A stretch of DNA of 64,000 nucleotides from NCBI GenBank assembly GCA_035582835.1, contig JAYKAV010002553.1:62001-126000 (forward strand). Reading direction: 5' to 3'. The notes below the pieces were generated by a model. That model saw only the letters and a program-made list of their open reading frames with translations. It was not told where the DNA came from and did no database searches. Origin of the DNA: Phoebastria nigripes (Eukaryota > Chordata > Aves > Procellariiformes > Diomedeidae). Positions 11,476 through 25,300 of this stretch are shown here, in pieces (the first letter of the stretch is position 1; each line of letters begins with the position of its first letter). The position numbers and the translations under genes were made by a program.

Positions 11476-14389
11476 TTCCACGAGATATACTATCCGCAAA
11501 CCACCATCCATTTTGACAGCAAAATTGCAAAAGCACAATGTGTTACCAGGTGTCATTCAAAGAATGGAGGCTGTAATGAAGTGTCCATTTTAAAAATCTC
11601 TCTGATGATCTTTCCTTAACACTTGCAGCTTTTGTTACAGCAGAAGAAACTCATTGTGACGTAAGGCCTCTCCAAAGCTTGCTGAAGTGTCTCACTGGCA
11701 CTGGAGCACTCTGCCCTGTCTATGCATGCTGCAAAAACTGGTGAGTAGGGCTGGCTGAAGTATGGCAACTGAAAATGCTTCCAGTGAATGATGGGGTCCA
11801 GTTCTGTGGGGAGGGAGAATCTGCCATAAAACACCCAATTTCCTGAAACCTGGTTTTGTGTTTAAAAGAAAAAGGACTTCCAGAAACAAAACCAACCAAC
11901 CAAAACCTCCACAAATCATCAGCAGCTTTCACTTCTGTTTCTGGGAGCTTACAAAAAAAAAAAATCTTAAAATGACCTCTTTTCATCATTTAAAGAGATT
12001 TATCTGTTAAATCATCTAAGGGGATGGGGGGTGGGTGTTGGTGGGGTTTTCTTGTTGGTTTTTCAAATCAATGCAATAGGGTACCTAGTAAAATCTCCTT
12101 CTTGTTTGTCCCACCTGAGTACAGCAAAAGATAAGGTGAGCGATGGGTATTCCACAGCTCTGGAAGTGTTCCATTTATCACAGGAAAATTGCTTCTTGTT
12201 TTTCTGGCCTATGTATATTTAAATACAGTTATACTAGTATTGTTATATATCTCCATGCTGATTCCAAAGTGGAAAGCAAGCAACAGGCATAGCCCCATTA
12301 TTTGAGATCGTGTCTTGTTTTGAGGCACACATCCTAGAATGACGGCTGCATTGCTTTATTACTGGACTATCTCCCTTAAGCTGTGTGCAAGCCAGGCTTA
12401 AACCTACGCTACAGCTTTCCACAGTCAAAGGTTTACTGTCAAATGAGCCGTACTGGTTTGTGACAAAATTGTTATGACATTATGACTTGACTTTAACAGG
12501 CATTGGCAATATATTCATCAATCACAGATACTATATTTAAGATGGAAAGCACTTGTCCTACTGTCTGGCTTAGAACAGAGTCACAGCATTAAATACCTAC
12601 ATAGCAAGTGAGAGCATATGTTTGCAGTCTTTCGGTGTACAGAAGTTTTGAAAGCAGTCATTTTCTGGTAAAGACTACGGAGAGGATGCATGCAGAATGT
12701 GAAGCAAGGAAGAAGATGAATGGCAAAGAACAAGGGGTTCTGGACTTTTTCCGCAGGTACTTATTAATCATTTTATGACCTTGTGAACAAGATGGGTTTA
12801 GAAACATCTGTGCAGAGAACACAAAGTCTTCTGCAATAATTTAGGAAATGCTCTTACCTCAGGTATACACATCCCTTTCTTCCAGACATTGCAGTCCCAG
12901 ACATCCTTCCTAAGAAAAAAATTAACAAATTCTGAAATGATACTATCAGAAAAGCAATGTTTTATAAGGAATAAAGGAGGCAGCAGATTTCTGAAACCCC
13001 ATTCCAGAACCCTAGCTCAAAGGGAATTAAAAAAAGGCAATAGTTTTACCCTGTTATTTGGGACTAGTAAGTTTCTGTCAAAGCCAATTGATGCTCCAGG
13101 CCAATATTGCAGTGTACCTGGGGCCGTGTCTATCACTTCGAACAAAACACTGTTTACAAAGGGGAAAGGTTCCTACAAATCACAGTCCAGACACACTAGA
13201 TTTTGTAAGTGTCTAGACAAATAGGACCATCCCTGTGACAATGTTAATAAACCTTCACACATTCCAGTAAACACTTGGTAGCTCCATCTCCCAGTCAATC
13301 ATTTTTAGCTCCTAATGAGAATGCTTTTAACTGTTGGTATTTGACTGTTAACACCTATTCCCTTAACTCAATGTCCCTTTGCCAAGCAAACAGCTTCANT
13401 CTGGCTGTTATGCATGGTGGAAGTCTACAATTTCCCTTATCAGTGACCGCATATATATTTGAAGTACTAAAGGATTTAAAAAGCTTAAGGAGAAAATATT
13501 CTTTGTAGCTGTCTTGAACAAAGAGAAGTGTTAACTCTGGCAAGAAGAGATTGAGTTGAAAATAAGGTAGAGGGAAACTGAAATCTCTTGAACACAAGTT
13601 TAACAGAATTAAGTCTACACCACTTCAGACATTAACATGCTTGCATTTGCAAAGCAACAATAAAAAAGAGGAGACTAACACCAGGCTTTAATTCCTCTAA
13701 TATGTTGCTAATGACAGTGAATGTGTCTCTAAATATCAGTCATCTTGTGCCTGAGAAATTACAATTGTGCATTCAGATAGTTTCATAAAGTAGTATTTGT
13801 ACAATGAATCTATTATATACCTCCTCTCTCTAAAAATGAGGAGGTTATGCTTTTAGATATATTAGATAATAACATAATATTTAAATAACTTCCCAATTGC
13901 TTATTTGGGTTTAAATATGCTGATTTTTAATCTGATTAAGCAACTATGAACAATTTTCTCTTATTTTGACCAGTCTATTTACCATCCAATTTGGATCCTG
14001 AGGGCAGCAGATAAAAAATAACAACTAAAGCTATTTCAACTCCATAGCTGGGGTACAGCAGCAGATTACCAATTACTCTCAGAAGACAAATTACCAGTAG
14101 ATTTCGTCTTCCTTAAATAAATACCAATTTAAGTCAAATAGGTCTGAAAAACCACTGCATGCTGAGAATTAGTTGTATTGCTACCTTTAATGGAAAATTA
14201 GCAGTGGGCTAAAAGCAGCTGAAGGCATTCTCTGTTTTCACTGGATTGGGATGCACAGCTGCTTCAGTACAGGTATGCTGAAAGGAGCAGAGAAAATCTG
14301 GAGCAGGAGTCTGAAAGCTGCTGCACTGTCACTGAGAATAGGACTTTATTTAACATTCACATCCATTTCTGCCAGACCTGGCTAACAGA
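11476..14389. other. Non-coding unique DNA
   Basis: An open frame of 111 codons at 12,889-13,224 (+) lacks domains and is probably chance. A small (CCAA)3-type tract lies near 11,890-11,907, and an 8-bp hairpin is given separately at 13,819-13,845. A single N is at 13,399. Confidence 0.55.
13819..13845. other. 8-bp hairpin, 11-nt loop
   Basis: ACCTCCTC (13,819-13,826) pairs exactly with GAGGAGGT (13,838-13,845) across an 11-nt loop. No T-run follows and no gene is nearby, so no terminator or RNA function is proposed. Confidence 0.55.
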
Positions 14390-14710
14390 CTTTTCAAAGT
14401 CCCTAAAAATTAAGGGCATAACAATAAAATTATAATGCATTAAAATTACATTTTCTCAGTACCCAGAAAAGTCTGTTTATACAGAGAGTAACTGTTGCCT
14501 GTTTAATTGCAGGACTATTTATATTGAAAGTTGCATCTCATTATAGGTTAAATACACAGTTGCTTTGGATTTAACTGTATGATTTAAATGCAATTATGTA
14601 ATAGACTCAGTTATAAGAAACTTATAATTATTGTATGGGCTGGGAAGCTGGATTAACATTGCAATGTAAATGAAAGAGCCTTTACTGCTCCTGATATTAA
14701 CACTGAGCAA
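14390..14710. promoter_or_regulatory. Candidate conserved non-coding element, AT-rich
   Basis: This is a dense series of TAAT/ATTA-type cores (AATTATAATGCATTAAAATTAC near 14,427, TTTAATTGCAGG near 14,500, CAATTATGTAATAG near 14,591). It sits between ordinary unique sequences and holds no microsatellite. Such cores are typical of homeobox-regulated enhancers. Coding potential is absent. Confidence 0.3.
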
Positions 14711-15330
14711 ACACTTTAGTTGCTGACAAATTTTNACGTGTTCCTTTGGTCATTATCTGAATGATAATGGTTTGTGGACTTTGTCTTCAGTATGGAAAAT
14801 GAAGATTTCACATCACAAAAGCTGTAAATGGACAAGTAGTGGGAAAGCATTAGCACCAGGCTCATCACATAAATCCAGCCTGTGAAATAAACCCAGCCTG
14901 CACTGCTACCATACATGCTCTCTACCTTGCAGATTCCTGTTCATACCTTTTTCTTCACAAAACCCATGTTTCCTTGGGTAGCTCCCCTTCTCTCCTAGTG
15001 ATTCAAGTCTGGTAAGATTTGGTGGCTACTGGCCTCTAGGTGGACTAGAAATTGCTGTCGGTCCCTGCTGGTATCCTGGTTCAATACTGCCTCCAAGGTG
15101 GAGCAGCCACTTCCCCAAAACACCTTCCTGCTCCAATCCAAAATGCTCATGCAGACATAGCCTGAAGGTCACTGGGGTGAATGTCCACATCCCTGTTTCT
15201 CCCTTGGAATACCGGTTCCTATGCCAGTGAGCCTTGTTCTCCAGGGTAACAGCCCATTAAACCTCAATCACTGGTTATTTAAGTGAATACCACTGGGCTG
15301 TGAATAGTAGTAGCTAAAATAACACATATA
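14711..15330. other. Non-coding DNA, nothing recognised
   Basis: Mixed-composition sequence with one short minus-strand frame (14,716-14,916) containing an ambiguous base at 14,735. No homology is recognised. Confidence 0.55.
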
Positions 15331-15560
15331 ATCAATCACCTGTTCCCCAGTAAGGGATTAATTAAATTAATATCTCCCACTTGTTTCATGACTGCCCATT
15401 GAATTTGACAAAATAAAACTGGTTGTAGCAGGCTCACTTCAGCTCCCATGTCACATAGTCTGGTTGCCTTGATTAAATTAGCTACCTTATTCATTTATCA
15501 TGAAAATAAAGATGAGATCCCTTGAATATAACATGACTGAAATTGCTGGGTTCAAATAGA
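15331..15560. promoter_or_regulatory. Candidate conserved non-coding element
   Basis: It begins with ATCAATCA (PBX-like) at 15,331 and an ATTAATTAAATTAAT run at about 15,358-15,372. GATTAAATTAGCTA follows near 15,471, then TTCATTTATCATG. It contains no repeats. The spacing of homeodomain and PBX-like cores suggests an enhancer; this is inference only. Confidence 0.3.
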
Positions 15561-18500
15561 AGTAAACATCAGCCATACCTAGCTCACTGGCAAAAAAAAA
15601 AGAAAAAAATCCAGCAGCAGAACAGCAGCTTGTCAGGTTTTATTTGTAGTTAAATGGAACAGGTGTAGTAAATGTGAATTGTGACAAAAAGGGATTATGT
15701 GAGAATGAATAAAGTATCATTAGTTCTGAAAAATATTTTACAGTTGTCTTTTCTCGCTGGCTATTGTGAGCTAATTTATAGTTGTTTGAGTTTCGACAAC
15801 CACACCCCTTGGGTTTTCTAATCTCAATAACCTAGGACAGCTAAACATACAGGTTTTGTGAAAAAACACATTTTGCATTGTTTAGACTTGGTAGGGGGAG
15901 GGGTAGGCTGATGTGTCATACCTGGAAATAAATAAGAACAGTCAAAATTTGAAAACCCCTTAACATATATTTTGGGAAAACAATGGTTGCAGCAAATATT
16001 TGCAATTCAAATCTCAGCAATTTTCTTCTCTTCTTATGAAAAGTCCTTCCAGCACTTTTCGAAGGATTACTTATATATTAAACAAGAGACTTTCTCTACT
16101 GGGGTAAACTGTCTTTCAAATATTTCTGACTCAAGCATAAATCCATTTACCTTTCACAGGCTGTTTTGTAGTTCTTTTTGTGGTGCTCATTAATTAATAA
16201 ACAAAATCTACTGCATTTAAGACAGCCTGGTTTTCACTCAGCCTTATCTTCTTTCATTTACTGCACTGAGATTTCATCAACTTACCAAGAGTAGGTCTGT
16301 GCAAAAGGGTACAAAAAGAATTCTGAAAAAATAATAACCAGGAAAGCCAAGATGTTTAGGAGAAGTTCATGAAAAGCTCCAGGTAGCCCAAATTATGACA
16401 GTTTAAAGAGGTCAGTTTGCTCTTGTCCCACACCGGAACAAGTTGTCTCTCAAACTCTCATTCAAATGTTTCCATGAGAGGAAGTTGTGTCCAAACTACC
16501 TGTTTTCTTGCTAAAAAGTACGAAAGACTTCTGCAATTGGAAAATCTCCCAATAGGCAGAAGTGAGCACCAAGCCCTTGGCCTCTCAAATCTCGTTGACA
16601 AAAATCTCTCTCAAAATCATGAACTCGCACCCAGAGGGTTCCAAGATTTGGCTCAAGCAGCATGTTCGGGAAATTTCATTTTTGGCAAAAAGGGATCCAT
16701 TCACACCTAGCTTTCATATTTCTGGTTGTTATTTTCAGCAACCACCTCAATCTCACAGGGGAAAAAAAAAGGCTATAAAAACTCTCAAAAGATACATGTC
16801 CCTTTTGCTTTGATCTCACACACCTGCATAAACAACATTATATGTGGAAAAGCTAGAGATTATCACTAGCATTTTAAATGTTAAAAAAAACAAACAAAAC
16901 CCAGAAAATCTATGAGCAAAGCACAGGAAAAGTCCTTGCTTTTTAATTCTCATTTCTGTTGAATTTTCATTTTATGCAGAGTAAGATTAGCATCCCACTT
17001 CACTCTTTTTAATGGTGAAGCTGTTTTAACTCTTGTGAGAGAGACCACTTCTTCCCAGTTTCCACTTGGAGAAGGTAGCAGGTTAGGATGCTGAAGGCTT
17101 GTCCTGTTACAAGATGGCAGAAGCTACACCTGAATGGAGAAATTTGCCTTTTCCTTTTCAAAAGAAAAACTAAACAAAAAGGGGTACATCTGCAACTTAA
17201 ACTTCCACAAAATTAATGTGTTTAAAAGCATGCAGATAAAAAAATTCTCAGTTAAAACTGAGGAAATAAGTAAGTATCCCCAAGGTACAAAGAAAGACAG
17301 ACTGACTGCGGTGCACCGCAGAGGCTTGCAGTGCTACACAGAGCAGTCTCTACTGTGCTGGCATTAAATCAGCAGGAAGATGTTCTCTTTTTGCAGCCAA
17401 AAAGGTTTGAAAGTTAACAACGGAAATTGAATATGAATGCAAGACTTAAGGGGGAGAAACAACATTTGTGAGAATGACCCCTGGCTTATACATATGTACA
17501 TAGCACACCNGCCGCTGACAGCTCACCAACTTGCATTTATTTTTCAAATGCCCAGTCTTTTTCTGCCTACTTTTCCCCAGTGAGCTCAGAAATAAAGAAA
17601 AAACCTGGAAAGAACATCTTTAGAAAATTCTCATTTTTGTAAGGGAGACCATAGCTGTCTTTCTGGATACAGAGATTCACAGCCAAATGAGGGCAACAGA
17701 GAAAGACAAAGGTGCAACCCAGCAGCCACTCCAGGACAATGCATTTTCACAAATAGTCTCGCTTTGCACTCATGCTTGCAGGCACTTGCAAATTACCTTC
17801 AAGAAGGGGAAAGTGGCATGCAAGAATATTTCAAAAGGATGGGAGAAGGGGCAGGGCAATATATCTATATAAACAGTATTGCTTGTAGTTTTGATAGATT
17901 TGAAACTGGGAGGGAACGTCTACAACACTACAAGAGAGAGGTAACATATGCTGCTCTCCTTTTACCCAGCAAGGAATTGCTGGAGATGTAGAGGGAAAAG
18001 TAGGACAGCAAAGCACCGTATCATTTGAAGATGATGTTTGGCAGCTCTCTTGCTCTCTGAGGCAACGGATAATACATCTTCCCAATATGCTGAAGTTATT
18101 TTGAATAGCAGAGTGGGTAAGCAAGGACTGAAGGACATATCTAAGCCTTACCTCACCTGAGCAGTCAGAAGCAAAGCTGCAATAGGGTTTTAGTTTTACA
18201 GGCAACATCCTGGGCAGAGGTGGAGACTAATATCTTAGGAAGTAACATTTTCACACAACTGACTCCTTTTGTATTAATTGATAAACCGGTTTTTGCTAAG
18301 CTTGAAAACTAGCAGCCTGAAAAATTTTCATCCCAAAAGATTAGACTATGGAAAAAAAAATGAGAAGCAACTTGAACAGGAACCAGGTGTTAAAGTGAGA
18401 ATCACCGACACATCATTTTCTGAACAAAGTTGGACACAGGTATTTCCAGGGCAGGTAGGAAATGTTCAGTGGTGTTGGCCCCTGCTCATCACATCCTGAC

Positions 18501-21500
18501 CACCTTCAACTGGCAGGAAGGCTGCTTTCACTTTTCAGTAAAACAGGAGTTGAACAGGGATGTTGAGAGCCATTTGCCCTAAACAAGAGGGAAGAAGCGC
18601 CAGGGCAAATAAAGACGCAGCAGAGAGGAGGAGATGAGATTTTCCTACTCTCTCTTTCCTTGACACAAAGGTAACGGGTGGGACAGAGGAAGAATTAACA
18701 GCTCTTTGCCAGATCAACTTGAAGACAACTTCAGGCAGACCTACAAACTGTCCTGGAGCACTTTCTAATATCATGCTTGTTGTCACTTTCCACTACAAAG
18801 AACATAATCATCAGCATTTTGAAAGGATGGGAAGAAAGAGCAACATTCCCAAGGACCTATCAAATGTGTAACACAGATCATCTCTTTATGAGTTCTTCCC
18901 CAAAATATGTACTGTAAAGAAAATATGAATACTTACATAGCATGTCTTTGTCTCCTATGAATAACATTTCCAAAAAAGGGAGACAGCTTACTGGCTAAAT
19001 TATACCAGGTAGTCATATTTCAGACCTAAAAAGTCTTGCCAAAATCCTATCTATTGATTTAAGGCATGCTCACTGATATCACATTATTAATTTTTCCCAG
19101 CTGTAAGCACTGTGGATTTGTAAATGAAGCAGAGAAAGGTTAATCCAGTTTCTCACAAATTCTCTTACATTTGGCCAGGCAAGTCAGAACTAGGTACTGC
19201 TTTATAAACTATCCATGCATTCAAATCTTCATTAGCCCAGCATGGAAAATTTTACTGTTAATAGGAAAAAAAGCTGTTGAAAAGGACCAGTATGGCTGCC
19301 AGGATTGCTTTTGTACCTTTTTAGTGGGTTCTCTACATGTGATTTTTGCTTCAGGCAAATAAGTAGAGTAGGTATAATGAGTGTACAGGGCTTTCCAGGT
19401 ACCCCAGGCAGTGGGGAAAAGGGATATAGTAGAAACAACAGTTCCTCTTAATAGAACTCAAAGAAAGTTGGAAAGTGTTCTTTCACTATTTGCTGAATAT
19501 GAAAAGGTTGCATTTAATACCTGCTGCCCTTTTCTGAGCAGAGCTGTGGACCTCCTCTGAGCTGATAATGACTTTGGTACTCTCATAGCTTCTTCCTTCT
19601 CAGTCATTCAAGATAGAAAGTCCCATTTTCAGCAATTTCAGAAACAGTGATCTGAGAGTACAGCAGTGAGGAATGATTCAATTACTCAGACCTGTTGATG
19701 ACACATGCAAAGCAAATGTATCTATCTTATTAAAAAAAACACACCTTAAAGTTCAGTGAAAAACAAAGAAATTGTATTACTTTCCTTGGGAATCTCCTCT
19801 TTATTGAATATAAGCATATATCAGTTTATGATAATGGGAATTATGTGTACACAAAGTGGAAGAACAGGACAATAAATATTTTACCAATTCATTGTACTTT
19901 TTCCAGAACAAATATCATATAATATAAATATCTCTCCATATATATATGCACACTTCGCAATTAATTTTGTGTGACAAGACAAGCTACCTATTGTTTCTCT
20001 TTGACTAAAATTGCAGTCTTGAGTTTAAAAAGATACTAATATTCTAGTGAGCAGACCAATTACTAGGGGGCTTTTTTTTTTTCCCCTTTTAATTGCCTGG
20101 ATAACATCTTCCTACTACATTCCGTGGTTAAAACGGAGCTCTGATCACTACAGTACCTTTGGTAAGAATATGCTAGCTCTTGTAGCAGCATGAACCCAGG
20201 AAACACTGAAAAGACAAAACAGAATCCTTCTACCTGATAATCAGTGATACCAAAGTCATACAGATTTCAAAAGTTTCCTACTCACTGTGAAATGACAGCA
20301 ACAATTCTGAGGAAGGAAAAACAGTCCTTGGCACAACATAAGAGTTTTCTAGCAGCCACAATCTGACTCAGAATCATAAAGGTCTATGGAGAATTGTTTG
20401 GAAGATAAACAGTATTTTGCAAAAATTTCCCAGCATGTTTATTTGCCTCCAAATCTTTTTTTCTTGAGGAGACATCAACAGGGTTTATTCTCAAAAAAGT
20501 GATTTGGATGCTAAAGAGTTCTGCAAACTGTCACTTTTTTATTATTTGACTTGATGATGAACTGAAATCCACCATGACTAAGGAGAATGCAAGTCTCTGC
20601 ATCACCCCAGGAAAAGAGCAAGGAACGAATTGTCAAAATGATTCCCCAAACGCATCCAGTCTTGTAATATTGAAATTATTACCTGGTCCTGAAACAGACC
20701 TTCTGCCTCTTGCACACCTAGCTGGCTCCTGGGACTGCAGGAAGGGGTTACAGCTCTTGCCAGCTCTTGATCTTTTTCCACCTTGTCTCAAGGGGGAGCC
20801 AATTAGAAGTTAATTGACTGTGATTTTGGGTATCAAGAAGATAAAGTGGAAAGAATAAACCCCCCTTATTCCATCACTCAGATATGAGGATGCATCCCCT
20901 TCCTTTAGATTGCCTATGCCATCCATGCAACCCAAATAAATAAGAACCAGAGGGTGAAGTCTACTAGGAACAGATGAGAGTGGAACTGTTAGCTAAAAAT
21001 GCATCTGCATAGGGACAAGTACTGTGTTTGAAAGAGTCCTCCATATGGAAGAAAACCAAAGATCTTTTGCTAAAATAAAGATGGATTTGCCCTGTTCATA
21101 CAGCATATTTCTGTAACCAAGATTGAATACTATACAGTGGTTTAGACTAATTCATTTTACAGCTGAATCCTGCTGTACCTAACTCAGTGCTATTTGCTCC
21201 TCAGCCACCACACAACATTGATCCTAGGAGGATTTTCCACCTGCAAGGTAATTTCCGAGTGACACACTGAGTCACTTCTGGATGGACTGCAGCCTTTGGC
21301 CTATCTGGTTTCCAGCAATCATTTGGAAGAGCTTTTATCAAGTATTAACCACTGAGTAGAATCTCGTTTAATACCTGGACCTTAGGCAAGAAGTCCTGGT
21401 GTGCAGAAACAACATAAAGGAGCAACAGGCTTCACAAATCCAGAGCAAGTTTTTTTTATTCTCCGATGAAAGGGACACCAAGGCAGCAGCAGCTCCTCAG

Positions 21501-23269
21501 AACAGGTTTTTTCCCCCAAAAAAGAGTAAGATGCTGTTTCCTAAGGGCAGCAGCTCTGCATGGCTCCACTGCAGCTGGAGTCGAACAATTATGTCCACCT
21601 AGAATTAGTCTCCATCATACCTAAAGGGATTCCCAGAGAGATAAGTAGCATGTGCAAGTCTGCAAATATAATATATGTCAAAGGCAAGAAGGATGGCTCA
21701 AAGGCAAAATGGAGATCACTGCAAAGATCTGGGAGCTACAAACTGAATTTTACAATCTCTAGTGAATATCTTAAAAGCAAGTGAAACAGCGACAGGAGAG
21801 GNTCCCTGCTCACAATTCCATGGCAAGAGCAGGAAGGTCATACTCAGCAGGATGAAACGGCAGAAAAATAATCAAGAAATCTTTCCCACCAACAGAAGTG
21901 GGGTTAGCTCACTTCAACCCTCTGTTCAAAAAAAAAAAAAGGCATTCTTTAGAAAAGAGAAGCAACTTATTCCTGACATGGTTCCCCACACTGCTCTTTG
22001 CATCAGAGCACTTTGAGGAAGACACTTCTATTTGTTCCACTAAACAAGGCAATGAAAACACATTCTCAGTGTTGAAATAAAAAGGCAGTGTTTCCCTAGA
22101 AAATCTTCCCTTTTTCCTCAGCTTCTTTAGGGTTTCTCTTTTTAAGCAGGAAATAAGGAAAAATGAGAGAAAAATATTTTGAAAAAGTGTTTTCACCCCA
22201 ACCAATCCCACCCCCGTTTGAAAAACACATCAAAGTATTTTACAAGGGGATAACATCATTATATTTCTTTAGCCAGTATTCTCCCACCATCATGCGCCAT
22301 TTTACACTTACATGGACCAACTACCACAGAAGCTGAAATTGATTTTGATCTGTGCAGTGAGCTTTTGAAGTCAGAATTAAAATATGTTTTTGCAATGAAG
22401 CAGATAAGTCACTGACAACTCAGTGGAAAAAATACACAGTGGCTTTCAATAAGCATAGGAATGACCTTTGGTAAAGGCTCCCAGATGTGTACAAATTTGA
22501 GATTATTACAAAGAAAAGCACAAGTAACAGCTGAAACTCAAACTGAGCCAATGACCCAACAAAAAGTCATTTTCCCAGTTAAATGTGACTGGAAATAACT
22601 GCTATAGGAAAATCCAGAATAGCTTAATTTGACAATTAGCTGTTAGGAAAATAGATATATTAAATCCATTGTAAGGTTCCAGACAGTTCAAGGGGGCAAT
22701 GTTTTCCTTCAGAGTCACCCACTAGTAGAATAGATTCAGATACCTTCTCTTTACCATGTAGAAAACATGCAATCTGTCTATAACAGCTGTCATTGCACCA
22801 TTGCAGAATACATAAACTTGTAGGTGGTGGCAACTCCCACATTTTTTATCTTTTGGGGATCTAAACAGAAAATTTTGTATTAGGCATGTTTGTGGGCAGC
22901 AGGGAGCACAACAGAGATTTAAGAGAGTAATATTGTATGAAAAAAAAGTAGAAGCTGTTCATTNTAAAGACAATCCTAATAAAATGAGAACATTTAGTTG
23001 CTATGCACTGGGAAAAAAAAACCAAAACAAAACACATCATTACCTTGCAAAAGACTTTGTAACTTTCCTACACTGTTTAGCGTAAACTACCACCAGCCCA
23101 TATCTGGGAGCTTGGGGTGACCAGAGAAATCCCCACTAAGGACTAATGCACAAGGGCAGGAATGCACCATTGCTCTACAATGTGTTTAAGCATTAGCAAA
23201 AAAAGAGTACACTTGGGAAAATGGGCTAAGTGTTGCAGCTTGTTACATACAGCAAATCCTCAGAGACCT
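15561..23269. other. Long non-coding stretch, no gene recognised
   Basis: No exon, RNA gene or known repeat is supported. The longest clean open frame in the window is here (17,831-18,208, minus, 125 codons), but it has no recognisable domain. Short homopolymers occur (A8-A13 near 15,593, 18,352 and 21,928). Open frames at 16,417-16,813 overlap in two frames without homology. Single Ns are at 17,510, 21,802 and 22,964. Confidence 0.55.
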
Positions 23270-23560
23270 CCATGGTATGAAGGGTGAAGCCATGGCAAAA
23301 TCCAGGGAGCTCCTGCCCTCCCTGGGCCAGCCCCGAGCCTGCAGCGGGCCAGCTCTGCCACCAGCTAATGCAAGCACTTGCTTTCCTTCCCACACCTCCT
23401 CAGTCAGCAGAACTCGTGAAAGGTCTTCTGGTGCTCAGCCCTGTCCTGTCACGCTGTCTGGCATGGGGAGTTGAAACGTGGCCACAATCGTGTCAGCTGA
23501 TACACGCACAGGAAGACATGCCACCAAAGGCAGCTAAACTGGTATTTCAGGCATGATCAG
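23270..23560. other. GC-richer pocket without recognisable gene
   Basis: Local GC content rises clearly and two overlapping plus-strand frames stay open (23,277-23,474 and 23,284-23,556). The translations look like low-complexity noise. CpG steps are few, so it does not look like a strong CpG-island promoter. Confidence 0.45.
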
Positions 23561-25079
23561 AAACATGTACTTGTGAGTAGGATAAAATTACTGCTGCAAA
23601 ATAATGGATTCCTGCTTTTACTTAAGCGCTGAAGCCTTTATGTTCAAAGCGAAAAGCACTGATCCCATAAAAGAGCTTTTGTTCCCAGAATCTGATGGGG
23701 TTTCATGTTTAACAAACAGTATGGAATTCACTGTGTAAGAAGTTGCACATCTATACAGACTTGCCCAAACCAGGTTGAGGGAGTCCTTTCAAATTTTAGG
23801 TCCATGCAACCTTAGTGACTTTTTAAGAACTTATTCATGACTTGACTAAAATCTGTCACCCCTGAAGAGTGACCCAACCATCCAACAACCTTTCATACTG
23901 AGGCAGAGATTACTTTTTTTTTTTAGGAGACTGTCATTCATTTTCATTCTGCATCTAACTGGAGTATCTGAAACCTCTGTATTTTCCATGGAGTTCATTC
24001 AGTATTTTCGGTCCACTTCTAATCCAGTCTTGATCTCCATTCACTTCCAACATAACATAAGGATTTCTTTTCTTGACTCTTACTCCAGAGGAGTAGAACT
24101 TATTTACATTACATTAGAAAACATGCTTTTCTGTGTTCAGCTAAAATATGGTGCATTGTTATGCTTCCAGTAAGTAGACATGGTTCATTTTGCTTCAATA
24201 TTAAAGGAATGTTCTTTTCAGTGGAATGAAGGTGCTGATAATTGACCCAGCATATTTCCTTCAGGCATCTGTTAAGCTAATTACTGCTTAAGCTTATAGT
24301 CCTGCATTTTTTCCCCTACTTTGTGAGGGATGCTGGAAAAAAAGCTGCTAAACAGAACTTCTTGTTTGTTTTAACATAACGATGGTCATGACAAACTCTT
24401 TATTGTTTGATTATTTTCTGGTTGAACTATCCACAGAATTAGGATTGCTAAATTTTAATTTTGCAGCAGCTTATAGCTGAATGAAAATTTTAATTGGCTG
24501 CTTGGTGTTTTAAAGCAATAAGTTAATCTTTGTGAATCATCCTAACTGGCAGGTTTTAGCGATTAAAGTAATTTACTTACATAATTTATTTCTTTGTCTT
24601 TGAAGGAAAAGTCCATATAGATGTCATTATGTGACATTTCCATGTAGCACAATAATTGCAGACAAACTTATGCCTTCAGAAACTGATCTTCTAGAAGATT
24701 TGGGATCACAACAGAATACTTTTTAAAAGTCTGTATTTCTTTCCTCTTCAATAAAAATGGACTTTAACTTAAAACACAGTATTTAAAACAGTACAAGCTG
24801 ACTATTGAACACAACAGGAATTTTATCTGAAGAAAAGCACAACATAAAAACTGAGATCAGAGTTCAGTCCGCTCTGAAGTCCTCTTTCACATGCCCGTTT
24901 TACCAGAGACACCATGCACGTACAGCAATGAGAAGCGGCACTGCTGCTTTCGCAGGGTGCAGCCCATCGCACTCTGGTTGCACAGCACAGACCCTGACAG
25001 CCCCCGGACTTAGCCTGGTTGAAAGACTAAGCTAACGTCAGTGAAGCATCACCAACCCTATAACACGGGCACCCCAAGT
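23561..25079. other. Non-coding DNA with an enhancer-like AT-rich centre
   Basis: About 24,230-24,660 holds repeated homeodomain-type cores (GCTAATTACTGC, TTTTAATTGG, GTAATTTACTTACATAATT) and no microsatellite, making it a weak enhancer candidate. AAATTTTAATTTTGC and AAAATTTTAATTGG form a loose direct repeat near 24,450-24,500. The rest shows nothing. Confidence 0.35.
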
Positions 25080-25300
25080 GTGTAATCAACAAAGCTTGTC
25101 ATAATTATGAGTAGCCGTTGTGGGAATTGTACTCTGCCTCTGCATTTCTCACTCCCCCTCCCAATCTCAAAGGCGATGAAAAGCTCATGAACTCAAATGT
25201 CAGGAATGCTGAGCTGATTATTTTATTGGCAGTGTACTGCAATTACCTCTCCTCTCTCTCCTTAGGTCTTTGGTGTAAGAGCTTTCAGAGTGCATTGCTG
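25080..25300. promoter_or_regulatory. Candidate conserved non-coding element
   Basis: It contains TGTAATCAACAAAG and CATAATTATGAG (a palindromic ATAATTAT core) near 25,081-25,111, then GATTATTTTATTGG and GCAATTACC further on. There are no repeats and no protein-like frame of note. Enhancer-like by texture. Confidence 0.28.

Noticed and set aside
12889..13224. 111-codon plus-strand frame
   Set aside because: Low-similarity basic sequence with no motif, and no splice structure around it.
17831..18208. 125-codon minus-strand frame, the longest clean one
   Set aside because: No domain, no signal peptide and no neighbouring exon. The length is plausible by chance across 128 kb of both strands.
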